From assembly GCF_001421485.1 (NCBI RefSeq), contig NZ_LMKK01000001.1, forward strand, positions 315,717-379,716: 64,000 bases of DNA, given 5' to 3'. The translations under genes were made by a program, and so were the position numbers. The notes beneath the pieces were generated by a model. It saw only the letters and a list, made by a program, of their open reading frames with translations. It did no database searches and was not told the origin of the DNA. The DNA comes from Agreia sp. Leaf210 (lineage in GTDB: Bacteria > Actinomycetota > Actinomycetes > Actinomycetales > Microbacteriaceae). Shown here in pieces: positions 17,042 through 26,474 of this stretch (positions are counted from its first letter, which is position 1; every line of letters starts with the position of its first letter).

Positions 17042-17829
17042 GCACCCTCACTCAACCGACCATCGACGAGGCGCGGATCGACCGACCTGGCGGGGCCTCG
17101 AACATCCTCGCCGTCGTTCGGCTGCACCTCGTGAACCGATACAGCGTCTTCGCCGTGCCGTGGATGATCATGGGGGGCATCTTCGTGGTGAACGTCGCTA
17201 TCTGGTGGATCATCTTCTCGTCGATCTCGAGCGAGGCAGACAGGGCCGACGCGCGAGACGGCCTCGAATTCTCCGGCGCCCTGTTCTACATCTTCGTCTA
17301 CATGCTCGTGCTGGGCATCCAGGCCGTTGCCTTCACGTTCCCCTTCGCACTCGGGTTCAGCGTGACGAGGCGTGATTTCTGGCTGGGCAGCGCGCTCACC
17401 TTCATCGGGCTCTCGGCGGTCTACAGCGCGGGTCTCACCGTGCTGGCGGCCATCGAGGTGGCGACCGACGGGTGGGGGCTCGGCGGGTCCATGTTCGCGA
17501 CGTTCTACTTCGGCGGCGCGGACGCGTCGTGGATCGAGCGATTCGGCCTCTACTTCGCGGCGTATCTGTTCTTCTACTTCGTCGGAGCCGCGATCGCGAC
17601 CATCTACCAGCGCTGGCGCAACAACGGCATGCTCGTTCTGTTCGGCACGCTCGCCCTGCTGTTGGTCGCGGGCATCGCTCTGGCGTCGTTCACCAGCAGC
17701 TGGCCGTCGGTCTGGGCCTGGTTCGGCTCGAACGGCCCGTCGGGCGTGATCGCCTGGAGCCTCGTGCCCACCGCGATCGCCGCCATCACGGGCTACTTCA
17801 TCCTGCGAAGGGCGACGCCGAAGAACTGA
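17038..17829 (+). CDS. ABC transporter membrane protein
   Basis: 263-residue integral membrane protein with about six hydrophobic segments (starting at VPWMIMGGIFVVNVAIWWII and ending at PTAIAAITGYFIL), completing the GntR-ATPase-permease operon. FSVTRRDFW between TM2 and TM3 is a recurrent motif in such permeases. ATG at 17038 overlaps the ATPase stop. The reading frame is open much further upstream but that part is antisense-like shadow of the ATPase gene. Confidence 0.88.
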   Translation: MSTLTQPTIDEARIDRPGGASNILAVVRLHLVNRYSVFAVPWMIMGGIFVVNVAIWWIIFSSISSEADRADARDGLEFSGALFYIFVYMLVLGIQAVAFTFPFALGFSVTRRDFWLGSALTFIGLSAVYSAGLTVLAAIEVATDGWGLGGSMFATFYFGGADASWIERFGLYFAAYLFFYFVGAAIATIYQRWRNNGMLVLFGTLALLLVAGIALASFTSSWPSVWAWFGSNGPSGVIAWSLVPTAIAAITGYFILRRATPKN

Positions 17830-17850
17830 CGAAAGTCCACACAGCCGCAG

Positions 17851-18786
17851 CTAGGCGGCCGGCGGGTTGCGGTGCTTGTTCGCCTCGACCACGGCGGCCG
17901 CTTCTGCGCGCAGTGCGTCCACCACGGTGCGCACGGCCAGGCGTTCGGCGCGGTCGGGGCGCATCAGAATCGCGATGTGCCGTTCGGCCACGACTCCCTG
18001 CAGGTTCTTGAGCACGATGCGGTCGCGATAGGCACCCGCCGCCGTGTAGCACGGGAGCACGGCGACACCGAGGCCCGCCGCGACCAGCGCCTCGGTCACC
18101 CGGGTATCGCCGAAGCGCTGAAAGAAGTTCACGGGAACCCCGGCGGCCTCGAAGATGTCGTTGAGCGTGCGCTCGAACGGGTACCCCCAGGGCACCCCGA
18201 TCCACTGCTCGCCGATGAGGTCGCTCGGCACCAGGAAGTCCTTGTCGGCGAGGCGGTGTCCGGGCGGGAGCGCGATGTCGAGCGGCTCCGTCATCAGCGG
18301 CACGGCCAGCAGATTTTTGTCGTTCCAGAAGGCCGCCGGCTTCGGCGAGTGCGCGAGCACGATGTCGAAATCGCTCGTGAGCGACGGGAAACCCTCGGAC
18401 TCCGGGTCGCGGTCGGAGCAGTGCACCGTGAGGCCGCCGGTCTCGGCCACGCGCTTGAGCATGCCCGGCAGCAGCATCTGACCTGCCGTCGGGAAAGTCG
18501 CCAGCGACACCGTGCCCGTGGGGTCGTTGCGGAACTCGTCCCACACGGCCTCGGCCTTCTCGAGCGCGATCGCGACATCGGTCGCACTGCGCGCCAACGC
18601 TCGGCCCGCATCGGTCAGGGCGATCCCCCGCCCCACCTTCTCGGTGAGCGGGAGACCGGCCTCGGACTCGAGCTTGCGCAGCTGCTGCGAGATGCCCGAA
18701 GCGGTGCGATGGGTGGCCTTGGCCACCTCGGTGATGCTGCCCCGCTCGGCGAGTTCGCGCAGCAGATTGAGTCGTCCGACGTCCAT
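17851..18786 (-). CDS. LysR-family transcriptional regulator
   Basis: 311 residues: N-terminal winged helix (LNLLRELAERGSITEVAKAT, SGISQQLRKLE) and a C-terminal periplasmic-binding-fold ligand domain starting near residue 90. It lies upstream of, and in the same orientation as, the pyrimidine-catabolic genes' terminal aminotransferase, separated by 64 bases; this may be a separate transcript. TAGACT eight bases before the ATG is a possible -10. The effector is unknown. Confidence 0.9.
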   Translation of the reverse strand: MDVGRLNLLRELAERGSITEVAKATHRTASGISQQLRKLESEAGLPLTEKVGRGIALTDAGRALARSATDVAIALEKAEAVWDEFRNDPTGTVSLATFPTAGQMLLPGMLKRVAETGGLTVHCSDRDPESEGFPSLTSDFDIVLAHSPKPAAFWNDKNLLAVPLMTEPLDIALPPGHRLADKDFLVPSDLIGEQWIGVPWGYPFERTLNDIFEAAGVPVNFFQRFGDTRVTEALVAAGLGVAVLPCYTAAGAYRDRIVLKNLQGVVAERHIAILMRPDRAERLAVRTVVDALRAEAAAVVEANKHRNPPAA

Positions 18787-18850
18787 AGTTCGACAGTCTA
18801 GAAGCCGAACTAAGGAGTCAGGCTCGAACTCTTCACGTGCGGTACACGAT

Positions 18851-20182
18851 CTAACCTTCGAGACTCGAGAACGCCTGGTCGTAGAGATCGAGCGCCCGAG
18901 CCACCTCGTCGTCGGTCACCACGCAGGGCGGCACCACGTGCAGCCTGTTGTCGGCGAAGAAGGGCAGCAGCCCGAGCGACAGCAGCGTCTTCTTGAGCAC
19001 ACCGATCACAGAGGGCGCCACCGGCTCGCGCGTCTCGGGATCGGCGACGAGGTCGAGCGCCCAGAAGACGCCGAGCCCGCGCACCTCGCCGATGATCGTC
19101 GGATGCTTGGCCTGCAGCGCGCGAAGGCCCGGTCCGATGACATCCGCACCCACACGCTTCGCGTTCGCGACGATGCCCTCGCTCTCCATGGCGTCGAGCG
19201 CCCCGACGATCGAGGCCATGGCGAGCGGATGCCCCGAGTACGTGAGCCCTCCGGGGAACACCGTCTCGTCGAACGTGGCCGCGATCGACGGCGAGATGAT
19301 GACGCCGCCCACGGGAACGTAGCCCGAGTTGACGCCCTTCGCGAAGGTGATGAGGTCGGGCACGACGAGGCCCCCGTCGTCGGCCAGTGACTGGAACGCG
19401 AACCAGTCACCGGTGCGGCCGAAGCCGGCCATGACCTCGTCGAAGATCAGCACGATACCGAACTCGTCGGCAAGTGCCCGCACCCCCGCGAGGTAGCCGG
19501 GCGGGGGCACGAGAACACCAGCGGTGCCCGGGATCGTCTCGATCAGGATCGCCGCGATCGACGACGCGCCCTCGCTCTGGACGACACGGCGCAGATGGTG
19601 CAGAGCCCGCTCGCTCTCCTCGGCCGGGCTGGTGCTCCAGAATTCCGAGCGATACGAGAACGGACCGAAGAAGTGCACGTGTCCGCGCGCGTACTCATTG
19701 GGAACACGACGCCAGTCCCCCGTGGCCACCACGGCGGCGCCGGTGTTGCCGTGATACGAGCGATACGCCGACAGCACCTTGTCGCGCCCCGTGTAGAGCC
19801 GCGCCATGCGGATCGCGTTCTCGTTGGCATCCGCCCCGCCGTTGGTGAAGAACACCTTGCCGAAGCCCGATCCTGCACGATCGAGGATGCGCCGGGCCGC
19901 CTCGCCTCGGGCGAGGTTGGCGTGGGCGGGGGCGACGGTGGTGAGAACGTCGGCCTGAGCCTTGATCGCGTCTCGCACCGCCGGGTGCTGGTGGCCGATG
20001 TTCACGTTGACGAGCTGGCTCGAGAAGTCGAGGAACTCGTTGCCGTCGTGATCCCACACCCGCGTGCCCGACCCGCCCGCGATGACCATGGGGTCGAGGG
20101 CGGCCTGCGCCGACCAGGAGTGGAAGACGTAGGCCCGGTCGAGGTCGTACGCGCGCTTGCCGTCGTCAGAGGTGGGAATCAC
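18851..20182 (-). CDS. Class III aminotransferase, probable beta-alanine (omega-amino acid) transaminase
   Basis: PLP enzyme of 443 residues. Seen: FFTNGGADANENAIRMAR, the Asp of FDEVMAGFGRTG and the Schiff-base Lys in ITFAKGVNSGY. In a cluster with dihydropyrimidinase and an N-carbamoyl-amino-acid hydrolase the natural substrate is beta-alanine or 3-aminoisobutyrate, converted to the semialdehyde. Other omega-amino acids are possible. It is the most promoter-distal gene of the pyrimidine island, separated from the binding protein by a repeat. Confidence 0.85.
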   Translation of the reverse strand: MIPTSDDGKRAYDLDRAYVFHSWSAQAALDPMVIAGGSGTRVWDHDGNEFLDFSSQLVNVNIGHQHPAVRDAIKAQADVLTTVAPAHANLARGEAARRILDRAGSGFGKVFFTNGGADANENAIRMARLYTGRDKVLSAYRSYHGNTGAAVVATGDWRRVPNEYARGHVHFFGPFSYRSEFWSTSPAEESERALHHLRRVVQSEGASSIAAILIETIPGTAGVLVPPPGYLAGVRALADEFGIVLIFDEVMAGFGRTGDWFAFQSLADDGGLVVPDLITFAKGVNSGYVPVGGVIISPSIAATFDETVFPGGLTYSGHPLAMASIVGALDAMESEGIVANAKRVGADVIGPGLRALQAKHPTIIGEVRGLGVFWALDLVADPETREPVAPSVIGVLKKTLLSLGLLPFFADNRLHVVPPCVVTDDEVARALDLYDQAFSSLEG

Positions 20183-20208
20183 GGTGGTGCCTGTTCTTTC
20201 TGTGTTGT

Positions 20209-20269
20209 GTTCCCTGAGCCTGTCGGAGGGAAGTTCTTCGACAGGCTCCCTTCGACAAGCTCAGGGAAC
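20209..20269. repeat. Inverted pair of CCCTGAGCCTGTCGGAGGG-type repeats
   Basis: Unit at 20209-20230 (TTCCCTGAGCCTGTC core) and its inverse at 20248-20269, with a third partial copy (CTTCGACAGGCTCCC) between them. Same family as 7868-7990. It lies in the gap between the binding-protein and aminotransferase genes and could act as a transcript-end or attenuation structure. Confidence 0.75.
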
Positions 20270-20292
20270 GATGGTGATGGTGAAACTGGGTG

Positions 20293-21441
20293 TTACTCGC
20301 CGCCGGCCTTCAGTGTGACGTCGATGGGTGTGAAGTCGGCACCTTCGGTGTCGACTCCTTCGTCTTTCAACTCGGCCAGCGCTTTCTCGACGTACTCATT
20401 GGTGTGAGCGGATGCCGGTGGCTCGGCCGAGATCACGGTCGCGCCGGTCTCGTTCTTCGTTCCCATGGCGATGTCGACGGTCTGCTTCCAGGCGTCCTCG
20501 TCGATCATGCCGATGCCGCCGGAGGTCGACGGCCAGATCAGCTTGTTGACCTCGTTGGTCATCCACAGCTGGTGGCTCTCACCGAGCGTCGAGCCCGCGG
20601 CGGTCACGATGGCCGCGGCCTCCTCGGGGTTGTCCTTCGCGTAGATCCATCCCTTGATCGAGGCCTTGATGAATTTGACGGTCTGGTCTGCGTAGGCGTC
20701 ATCGTCGGCGAGCTTGGCCGAATCGGCCCAGATCGCGTCCTGAAGCATGGCCGTGCCCTCCTTGTTCCAGTCGATCACGTTGAGGTCGTCGGGGGTGAAC
20801 AACTCGCCCGTCGCCGGGTTCACCGACTCGAGTACCTGTGCGTATTCGTTGTAGGTCATGGCCTGGGCCGCATCGATGTCGCCGGCGAGGAAGCCGTTCA
20901 TATCGAAAGCCTGCTGCACCAGGTCGATCTTCGAGGCGTCAACTCCGGCCTTCTGCATACCGGCGAAGAGTTCCCACTCGTTGCCGTAGCCCCAGCTGCC
21001 GACCTTCTTGCCCTCGAGATCGGCGGCGGTCGTGATGTTCTTGTCTTTCATCGAGATCTGCGTGGTGGCGCTGCGTTCGAAGATCTGCGCCACGTCGGTG
21101 ATCTCGGCGCCCTGTTCGATCGAGCCGAGCACCTTGGGAACCCACGAGATCGCGTAGTCGGCGTCTCCGCCCGACAGCACGTCCTGCGGAACGATGTCGG
21201 CGCCGCCCTCGAGGATCGTGACGTCGAGGCCCTCGTCTTCGTAGTAGCCCTGGTCGAGCGCTGCGTAGTAGCCAGCGAACTGCGCCTGTGCGAACCACTG
21301 CAACTGAAGAGTCACGGGGGTGAGCTCGCCGCTCGCGGAATCCGTGGAGTCGTCGGAACCGCTCGAACTGCAGCCCGCGAGCGCGAGAGCCGAGACAGCC
21401 GCGATGGCGCCGGTGACAATGAGGCGTTTGCTGTGTTTCAT
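20293..21441 (-). CDS. ABC transporter substrate-binding lipoprotein (NMT1/THI5-like)
   Basis: 382 residues. A lipoprotein signal peptide ends at the lipobox LALAGC, so the mature protein is anchored outside the membrane. The mature part is an NMT1/THI5-like solute-binding protein (LQWFAQAQFAGYYAALDQGYY, GSWGYGNEWELFAG). This family binds pyrimidine-like, hydroxymethylpyrimidine and alkylsulfonate ligands. The neighbouring catabolic genes suggest that a pyrimidine, dihydropyrimidine or hydantoin is imported. Confidence 0.9.
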   Translation of the reverse strand: MKHSKRLIVTGAIAAVSALALAGCSSSGSDDSTDSASGELTPVTLQLQWFAQAQFAGYYAALDQGYYEDEGLDVTILEGGADIVPQDVLSGGDADYAISWVPKVLGSIEQGAEITDVAQIFERSATTQISMKDKNITTAADLEGKKVGSWGYGNEWELFAGMQKAGVDASKIDLVQQAFDMNGFLAGDIDAAQAMTYNEYAQVLESVNPATGELFTPDDLNVIDWNKEGTAMLQDAIWADSAKLADDDAYADQTVKFIKASIKGWIYAKDNPEEAAAIVTAAGSTLGESHQLWMTNEVNKLIWPSTSGGIGMIDEDAWKQTVDIAMGTKNETGATVISAEPPASAHTNEYVEKALAELKDEGVDTEGADFTPIDVTLKAGGE

Positions 21442-21499
21442 TGTTCCTCCTGTGATGGTGCGGTGAATGGTGCAGGGCCGCCAGAAAGAGGCGGACGTT

Positions 21500-22279
21500 C
21501 TAGGGGGTCGAGACAGAGGCGCGGTGCGGGGAGACGAGCTTCTCGAGACCCAGCGTCACGACGTAGAAGACGAGTCCGAGAAGAATGGCGCCGAGCACGT
21601 AGGCGTAGGCGAGCGAGTAGTTGCTCGACGCAGCGGCCGAGGTGATCGACTTGCCGAGTCCACCGATCGGGCCTCCGAAGTACTCTCCGATGAGGGCGGA
21701 GATCACGGCCAGGCTCGACGCGATGCGCAGCCCGATGAACAAGAACGGAACCGCACCGGGCAAGGTCACGGCACGCGTCGACTGCCACGCCGACGCACCG
21801 TAGGCCCTCATGAGATCGCGGTGCACGGGCCTGGCCTGACGCAGACCGCGCAGAGTGTTGAGGTAGACCGGAATGAAGACGGCGAGCGCGGCGACGAGTT
21901 GCCTCGCCGTCTCTTTGTCGGCACCGAACATCGTGTAGAACACCGGGGCCAGGGCGACGATCGGAATCACCGACGCGGCTGCCACCAAGGGCGCGCTCAG
22001 CTCGTCGGTGAGAGGCAGCACGGTGGCGATGATCGCCGCAATGATGCCGACGATCGCGCCGATCAGCAGACCGATGAGAGCGTTCGCGCCGGTCACCAGG
22101 CTCGCCGTCCACACGCTCGAGACGCTCGACGAGAACTCCGTCGCGATCGACACGGGTGAGGGCAGAACGAACGGCTTGATCTCGAGCACCACCACGGCGA
22201 GCTGCCAAAGCGCGACCGCGAGCACGCCGAGAAGGATCGGCGCGAGGATCGTGCGCGGCATCGACGCGGACTGTTTCAT
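21500..22279 (-). CDS. ABC transporter permease (SsuC/TauC-like)
   Basis: 259-residue inner-membrane protein with about six helices and the EAA-type cytoplasmic loop around MRAYGASAWQSTRAVTLPGAVPFL (residues roughly 155-180). It belongs with the NMT1-type binding protein and the ATPase. Its start overlaps the ATPase stop by 4 bases. A second permease is encoded upstream, so the transporter is probably a heterodimer. Confidence 0.9.
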   Translation of the reverse strand: MKQSASMPRTILAPILLGVLAVALWQLAVVVLEIKPFVLPSPVSIATEFSSSVSSVWTASLVTGANALIGLLIGAIVGIIAAIIATVLPLTDELSAPLVAAASVIPIVALAPVFYTMFGADKETARQLVAALAVFIPVYLNTLRGLRQARPVHRDLMRAYGASAWQSTRAVTLPGAVPFLFIGLRIASSLAVISALIGEYFGGPIGGLGKSITSAAASSNYSLAYAYVLGAILLGLVFYVVTLGLEKLVSPHRASVSTP

Positions 22280-23133
22280 CGTTGGTCGACCCCTCGCACC
22301 GCGGACGCCCCGGCCGGTTCTCCGTGCAGGCTCTCGCGCACGGCCACCACGGCCTCGAAGAAGCTGTCGGCCTCGCGCAGACCCTCGTCGCGCCCTTCCG
22401 CGCGCCCGAGGTCGACAGCGATGACGTCTCGGATGCGACCCGGGCGCGGTGACATCACGACGACCCTGTTCGAGAGAAAGACCGCCTCGGGGATCGAGTG
22501 CGTGACGAAGACCACCGCTGCCCCTGTCTCAGCGCAGATGCGCACGAGTTCGGTCTGCATGCGCTCGCGCGTCATCTCGTCGAGAGCGCCGAACGGTTCG
22601 TCCATCAGCAGAAGACCGGGGCTCTCGGCGAGCGAGCGGGCGATCGCGACGCGCTGCTGCATTCCGCCGGAGAGCTGGTCGGGGTATTTGTCGGCGAAGT
22701 CCAAGAGCCCGACGAGCGCGAGCAGCTCGGAGGAGCGCGCCGCCCGATCGGCCTTGCCGACCTTGTGCAGCTCGAGCGGAAGCTCGATGTTCGCGCGCAC
22801 CGTTCGCCAGGGCAGCAGGCCCGCCTGTTGAAACGCGATGCCGTAGGCCTGATCGATACGAGCCTGCCTGGCCGTCTTGCCGAAGACCTCGATCGATCCG
22901 CTCGTGGGCGAGTCGAGGTCGGCGATGAGTCGCAGCAGCGTCGACTTCCCGCATCCCGACGGCCCGATGAGCGAGACGAACTCGCCCGGCGCGATCGTGA
23001 GGTCGACGGCCTCGAGCGCCGTCACATCCGCGCCCTTGCGAGCGGCAAACACCTTGCTCACGCCGGCCACAGAGACGGCCGCGGGGTGGGTGGATGCGAT
23101 GGGCTGGCCCTGTGCAGACGTTTCGGTGCTCAT
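22276..23133 (-). CDS. ABC transporter ATP-binding protein (SsuB/TauB-like)
   Basis: 285 residues with Walker A GPSGCGKST, Q-loop FQQAGLLPW, signature LSGGMQQR, Walker B LLLMDEPFGALDE and the switch His in VFVTHSIPEA, the standard nitrate/taurine/sulfonate-type set. ATG at 23133 overlaps the permease stop (ATGA). It powers uptake by the two permeases and the NMT1-like lipoprotein. Confidence 0.94.
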   Translation of the reverse strand: MSTETSAQGQPIASTHPAAVSVAGVSKVFAARKGADVTALEAVDLTIAPGEFVSLIGPSGCGKSTLLRLIADLDSPTSGSIEVFGKTARQARIDQAYGIAFQQAGLLPWRTVRANIELPLELHKVGKADRAARSSELLALVGLLDFADKYPDQLSGGMQQRVAIARSLAESPGLLLMDEPFGALDEMTRERMQTELVRICAETGAAVVFVTHSIPEAVFLSNRVVVMSPRPGRIRDVIAVDLGRAEGRDEGLREADSFFEAVVAVRESLHGEPAGASAVRGVDQR

Positions 23134-24014
23134 GCGGGGGTCTCTCCTCGACGGTAACGGGTGAGGGCGAGGCCGATCAGGGCGACGACGCCCGCGGCCA
23201 GGAGGCCGACGACGACGGCTCCGAAAATCGGTGCCCACGGTTTGGCCGGGTCTCCCCCGGCCGCGGCGGCGTACTCCACGATCATGCGCCCGATGCCGCC
23301 GCGCAGTCCGATCGAGACCTCGGCCACCACGGTGCCGATCACGGCGTTGGCTGCGGCGAGGCGCAGGGCGGGAAGGAGATAGGGCACACTCGCCGGCAGA
23401 CGGAGCCTGATGAGGGTCGCCCACCATCCGACCGAGTAGGTGCGCATCAATTCGACGTGGTTCACATCGGGAGACTCGAGTCCGCGAAGCGCTCCGATCG
23501 AGACGGGGAAGAACGCCAGGTACGACGCGATCAGGGCCACCGACATCCAGTTCTCCCAGCTGAACGAACCGATCTCGATCTGCGATCCCCATCGCTTGAC
23601 CAGCGGAGCGATGGCGATGAGCGGCACGGTCTGGCTGAGCACGATCCAGGGAAGCAGCGCAGACTCCGCCGTGCGGAACCGCTGCATGACGACGGCGAGG
23701 AGCATGCCCACGACGACGCCCACGAGCCAGCCCACCGCGGCCACACCGAGGCTGAAGAACGACGCCTGCAGCACGGCCTGCCACATCATCTCGTCGTCAC
23801 CGGCCGAGCGAACAGGGCGGAACAACCGGGCCACCATGTCCCACACGTGGGGCATGGCCAAGTCGCTCGTGCGCGGAAGCACGGTCAGGTCGCCGAGCAC
23901 CACGCCCGTGGCAGGGCCGAGCGCCTTGTACAGCTCCCACACGGCGGCCAGCACCACGACTCCGAGCACTCCGAGGAGTACGCGGCGCACGAGCGGGGAG
24001 CCGGTTCGGGTCAT
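23130..24014 (-). CDS. ABC transporter permease, second subunit
   Basis: 294-residue membrane protein with about six hydrophobic segments and an EAA-like loop (LMRTYSVGWWATLIRLRLPA). Compared with its partner it has a longer periplasmic loop (residues about 30-80). Its stop overlaps the ATPase ATG and its start overlaps the LLM-oxidoreductase stop by 4 bases. Confidence 0.9.
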   Translation of the reverse strand: MTRTGSPLVRRVLLGVLGVVVLAAVWELYKALGPATGVVLGDLTVLPRTSDLAMPHVWDMVARLFRPVRSAGDDEMMWQAVLQASFFSLGVAAVGWLVGVVVGMLLAVVMQRFRTAESALLPWIVLSQTVPLIAIAPLVKRWGSQIEIGSFSWENWMSVALIASYLAFFPVSIGALRGLESPDVNHVELMRTYSVGWWATLIRLRLPASVPYLLPALRLAAANAVIGTVVAEVSIGLRGGIGRMIVEYAAAAGGDPAKPWAPIFGAVVVGLLAAGVVALIGLALTRYRRGETPA

Positions 24015-25027
24015 GCCTTGGCCGTGATGTGCTCTTTGAGCGCGGGGATGACCATCTCGCCGTACACGCGCAGGGTCTCCTCTTTGTTGTCGTGCTGGAG
24101 GTAACCCGCGAACTGGGTCACGCCGATGTCCTTCAACTTCTTGAGCTTCTCGATGTGCTCGTCTGCGGTTCCGAGCAGACAGAAGCGGTCGACGATCTCA
24201 TCGGGCACGAATGCCGTGTGACTGTTGCCCGCACGGCCGTGCTCGTTGTAGTCGTAGCCCTCCCGATCTTTGATGTAGTCGGTCAGAGCCGTGGGAACAG
24301 AGGAGTCGGCACCGTACTTCGAGACGATGTCGGCCACATGATTGCCGACCATGCCGCCGAACCAACGGCACTGATCGCGCATGTGCTGCCAGTCGTCGCC
24401 GATGTACATCGGAGCCGCGACGCAGAAGGCGATCTCGTCGGGATCGCGGCCGACGTTCTCCGCGGCCGAACGAACCGTCTTGATCATCCACTCGGCGATG
24501 TCGAGGTCGGCCAGCTGCAGGATGAAGCCGTCGCCGACCTCACCCGTGAGCTTCAAGGCGAGCGGACCGTAGGCGGCGACCCAGACATCCAGCTCGCTGC
24601 CGACGCTCCACGGAAAGCGCAGCTCGGCGCCGTTGTACTCGACCGGTCGGGAGTTGGCGAGTTCACGGATGACGTGAATGGACTCGCGCAACGCCTTCAG
24701 AGTGGTCGGAGCGCCATTGGTGACGCGCACCGCCGAGTCGCCCCGCCCGATGCCCATGATGGTGCGGTTGCCGTACATCTCGTTGAGCGTGGCGTAGAGC
24801 GATGCCGTGACGGTCCAGTCGCGCGTGGCCGGATTCGTGACCATCGGGCCGACCTTCACGCGGTGGGTCTCGTTCAAGATCTGGCTGTAGATCACGTAGG
24901 GCTCCTGCCAGAGCAGGTGCGAGTCGAACGTCCACACGTACTCGAAGCCGTGCTGCTCAGCGAGCTTGGCGAGATGCACCGTGCGGGAGGCGGGCGGATT
25001 GGTCTGAAGTACTGCGCCGAATTCCAT
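24011..25027 (-). CDS. LLM-class flavin/F420-dependent oxidoreductase of the pyrimidine cluster
   Basis: 338-residue luciferase-like TIM-barrel protein (MEFGAVLQTNPPASRTVHLA, EYVWTFDSHLLW, VGPMVTNPATRDW, IMGIGRGDSAVR). Relatives of this subfamily are recurrently found beside dihydropyrimidinase genes in actinobacteria. F420 dependence is plausible because the genome makes F420 (29-33 kb). It might reduce uracil/thymine to the dihydro form, replacing an NADPH dehydrogenase, but this is inference. ATG at 25027, nine bases after dihydropyrimidinase. Confidence 0.82.
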   Translation of the reverse strand: MEFGAVLQTNPPASRTVHLAKLAEQHGFEYVWTFDSHLLWQEPYVIYSQILNETHRVKVGPMVTNPATRDWTVTASLYATLNEMYGNRTIMGIGRGDSAVRVTNGAPTTLKALRESIHVIRELANSRPVEYNGAELRFPWSVGSELDVWVAAYGPLALKLTGEVGDGFILQLADLDIAEWMIKTVRSAAENVGRDPDEIAFCVAAPMYIGDDWQHMRDQCRWFGGMVGNHVADIVSKYGADSSVPTALTDYIKDREGYDYNEHGRAGNSHTAFVPDEIVDRFCLLGTADEHIEKLKKLKDIGVTQFAGYLQHDNKEETLRVYGEMVIPALKEHITAKA

Positions 25028-25035
25028 GGGGTCCC

Positions 25036-26457
25036 TTAGATGAGGTACTGCGAGAGGCCGCGCTTGATGAACCTGCCGTCGCCCTTGGCGCCCAGGTAGG
25101 TGTTGTCGTCGACCACGACCTTTCCGCGCGAGAGGACGGTATCGACGTGACCGTCGATCTCGTAGCCCTCGTAGGCGGAGTAGTCGAGGTTCATGTGGTG
25201 CGTCTTCTCGTAGCCGATCGACGTGTGGCCGTTCGGGTCGTAGACGAGGATGTCGGCATCGGCACCGGGCTGGATGACGCCCTTCTTTCCGTACATGCCG
25301 AACATGCGAGCCGGAGTCGTCGAGGTGATCTCGACCCAACGCTCGAGCGAGATGTGACCGTTGACGACACCCTGGTAGAGCAGATCCATGCGGTGCTCGA
25401 CAGAGCCGATGCCATTGGGGATCTTGGTGAAGTTGCCCACACCGAGCTCCTTCTGGCCCTTCATGCAGAAGGGGCAATGGTCGGTCGAGACCATCTGGAT
25501 GTCATTGGTGCGCAGCGCCTGCCAGAGCTGATCCTGGTGGTGCTCGTGCTTTGAGCGCAGCGGCGTGGAGCACACCCACTTGGCACCTTCGAATCCATCA
25601 GCACCCAGGTTGTCCTCGAGCGAGAGATAGAGGTACTGCGGGCAGGTCTCGCCGTAGACGTTCTGGCCGTTGTCGCGTGCCGTGGCGATCTGGCCCACCG
25701 CCTGCTTCGCCGAGACGTGCACGACGTAGAGCGGCGCACCCGTGAGGTTCGCCAGCATGATCGCGCGGTGCGTGGCCTCCTCCTCCATCTGCCACGGACG
25801 CGAGACGCCGTGATAGTAGGGCTCGGTGTAGCCGTCTTTCACCAGCTGCTGGGCGAAGACGTCGATGGCCGAACCGTTCTCGGCGTGCATCATGGTCATC
25901 AGGCCCGTGGCGGCCGACTTCTGCATGGCCTGCAGGATCTGGCCGTCGTTGCTCAGGAACACTCCGGGGTAGGCCATGAAGAGCTTGAAGCTCGAGACGC
26001 CCTCGTCGAGGAGTCCGTCCATGGCGCGCAGCGACTCCTCGTTCACGTCGCCGATGATCTGGTGGAATCCGTAGTCGATGGCGCAGTTTCCCGCCGCCTT
26101 CTCGTGCCACGCCGCCAGGCCATCCTGCACTTTCTCGCCGTACGACTGGATCGCGAAGTCGACGATCGTGGTCGTGCCGCCCCAGGCCGCTGCCCGGGTT
26201 CCGGTCTCGAACGTGTCGGATGCCTCGGTTCCGCCGAACGGCATCTGCATGTGGGTGTGCGCATCGATTCCGCCCGGAATCACGTACTTGCCCGTGGCGT
26301 CGATGACCGTGTCGACGGCCGAGGTGAGGTCGGTGCCGAGAAGCACGGAGCCGGGCTCGAGAACCGCGGCGATCGTCTCGCCGTCGATGAGCACATCTGC
26401 TCGGGCGCGACCGGTCGAAGACACGACCGTCCCCCCGGTGACCAGTGTCGTTGCCAT
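25036..26457 (-). CDS. hydA: Dihydropyrimidinase (D-hydantoinase)
   Basis: Ring-opens dihydrouracil, dihydrothymine or hydantoins to N-carbamoyl amino acids. The 473-residue protein has the zinc motif GGIDAHTHMQMPFGG, the carboxylated Lys in SSFKLFMAYPG, further ligand His residues in MMHAENG and YVVHVSAK, and the Asp in STDHCPF. ATG at 26457 is the conserved start; the longer open frame to 26841 is a shadow of the neighbouring gene. It is the central enzyme of this island. Confidence 0.95.
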   Translation of the reverse strand: MATTLVTGGTVVSSTGRARADVLIDGETIAAVLEPGSVLLGTDLTSAVDTVIDATGKYVIPGGIDAHTHMQMPFGGTEASDTFETGTRAAAWGGTTTIVDFAIQSYGEKVQDGLAAWHEKAAGNCAIDYGFHQIIGDVNEESLRAMDGLLDEGVSSFKLFMAYPGVFLSNDGQILQAMQKSAATGLMTMMHAENGSAIDVFAQQLVKDGYTEPYYHGVSRPWQMEEEATHRAIMLANLTGAPLYVVHVSAKQAVGQIATARDNGQNVYGETCPQYLYLSLEDNLGADGFEGAKWVCSTPLRSKHEHHQDQLWQALRTNDIQMVSTDHCPFCMKGQKELGVGNFTKIPNGIGSVEHRMDLLYQGVVNGHISLERWVEITSTTPARMFGMYGKKGVIQPGADADILVYDPNGHTSIGYEKTHHMNLDYSAYEGYEIDGHVDTVLSRGKVVVDDNTYLGAKGDGRFIKRGLSQYLI

Positions 26458-26474
26458 GTCAGTCGCCCTCCCCG

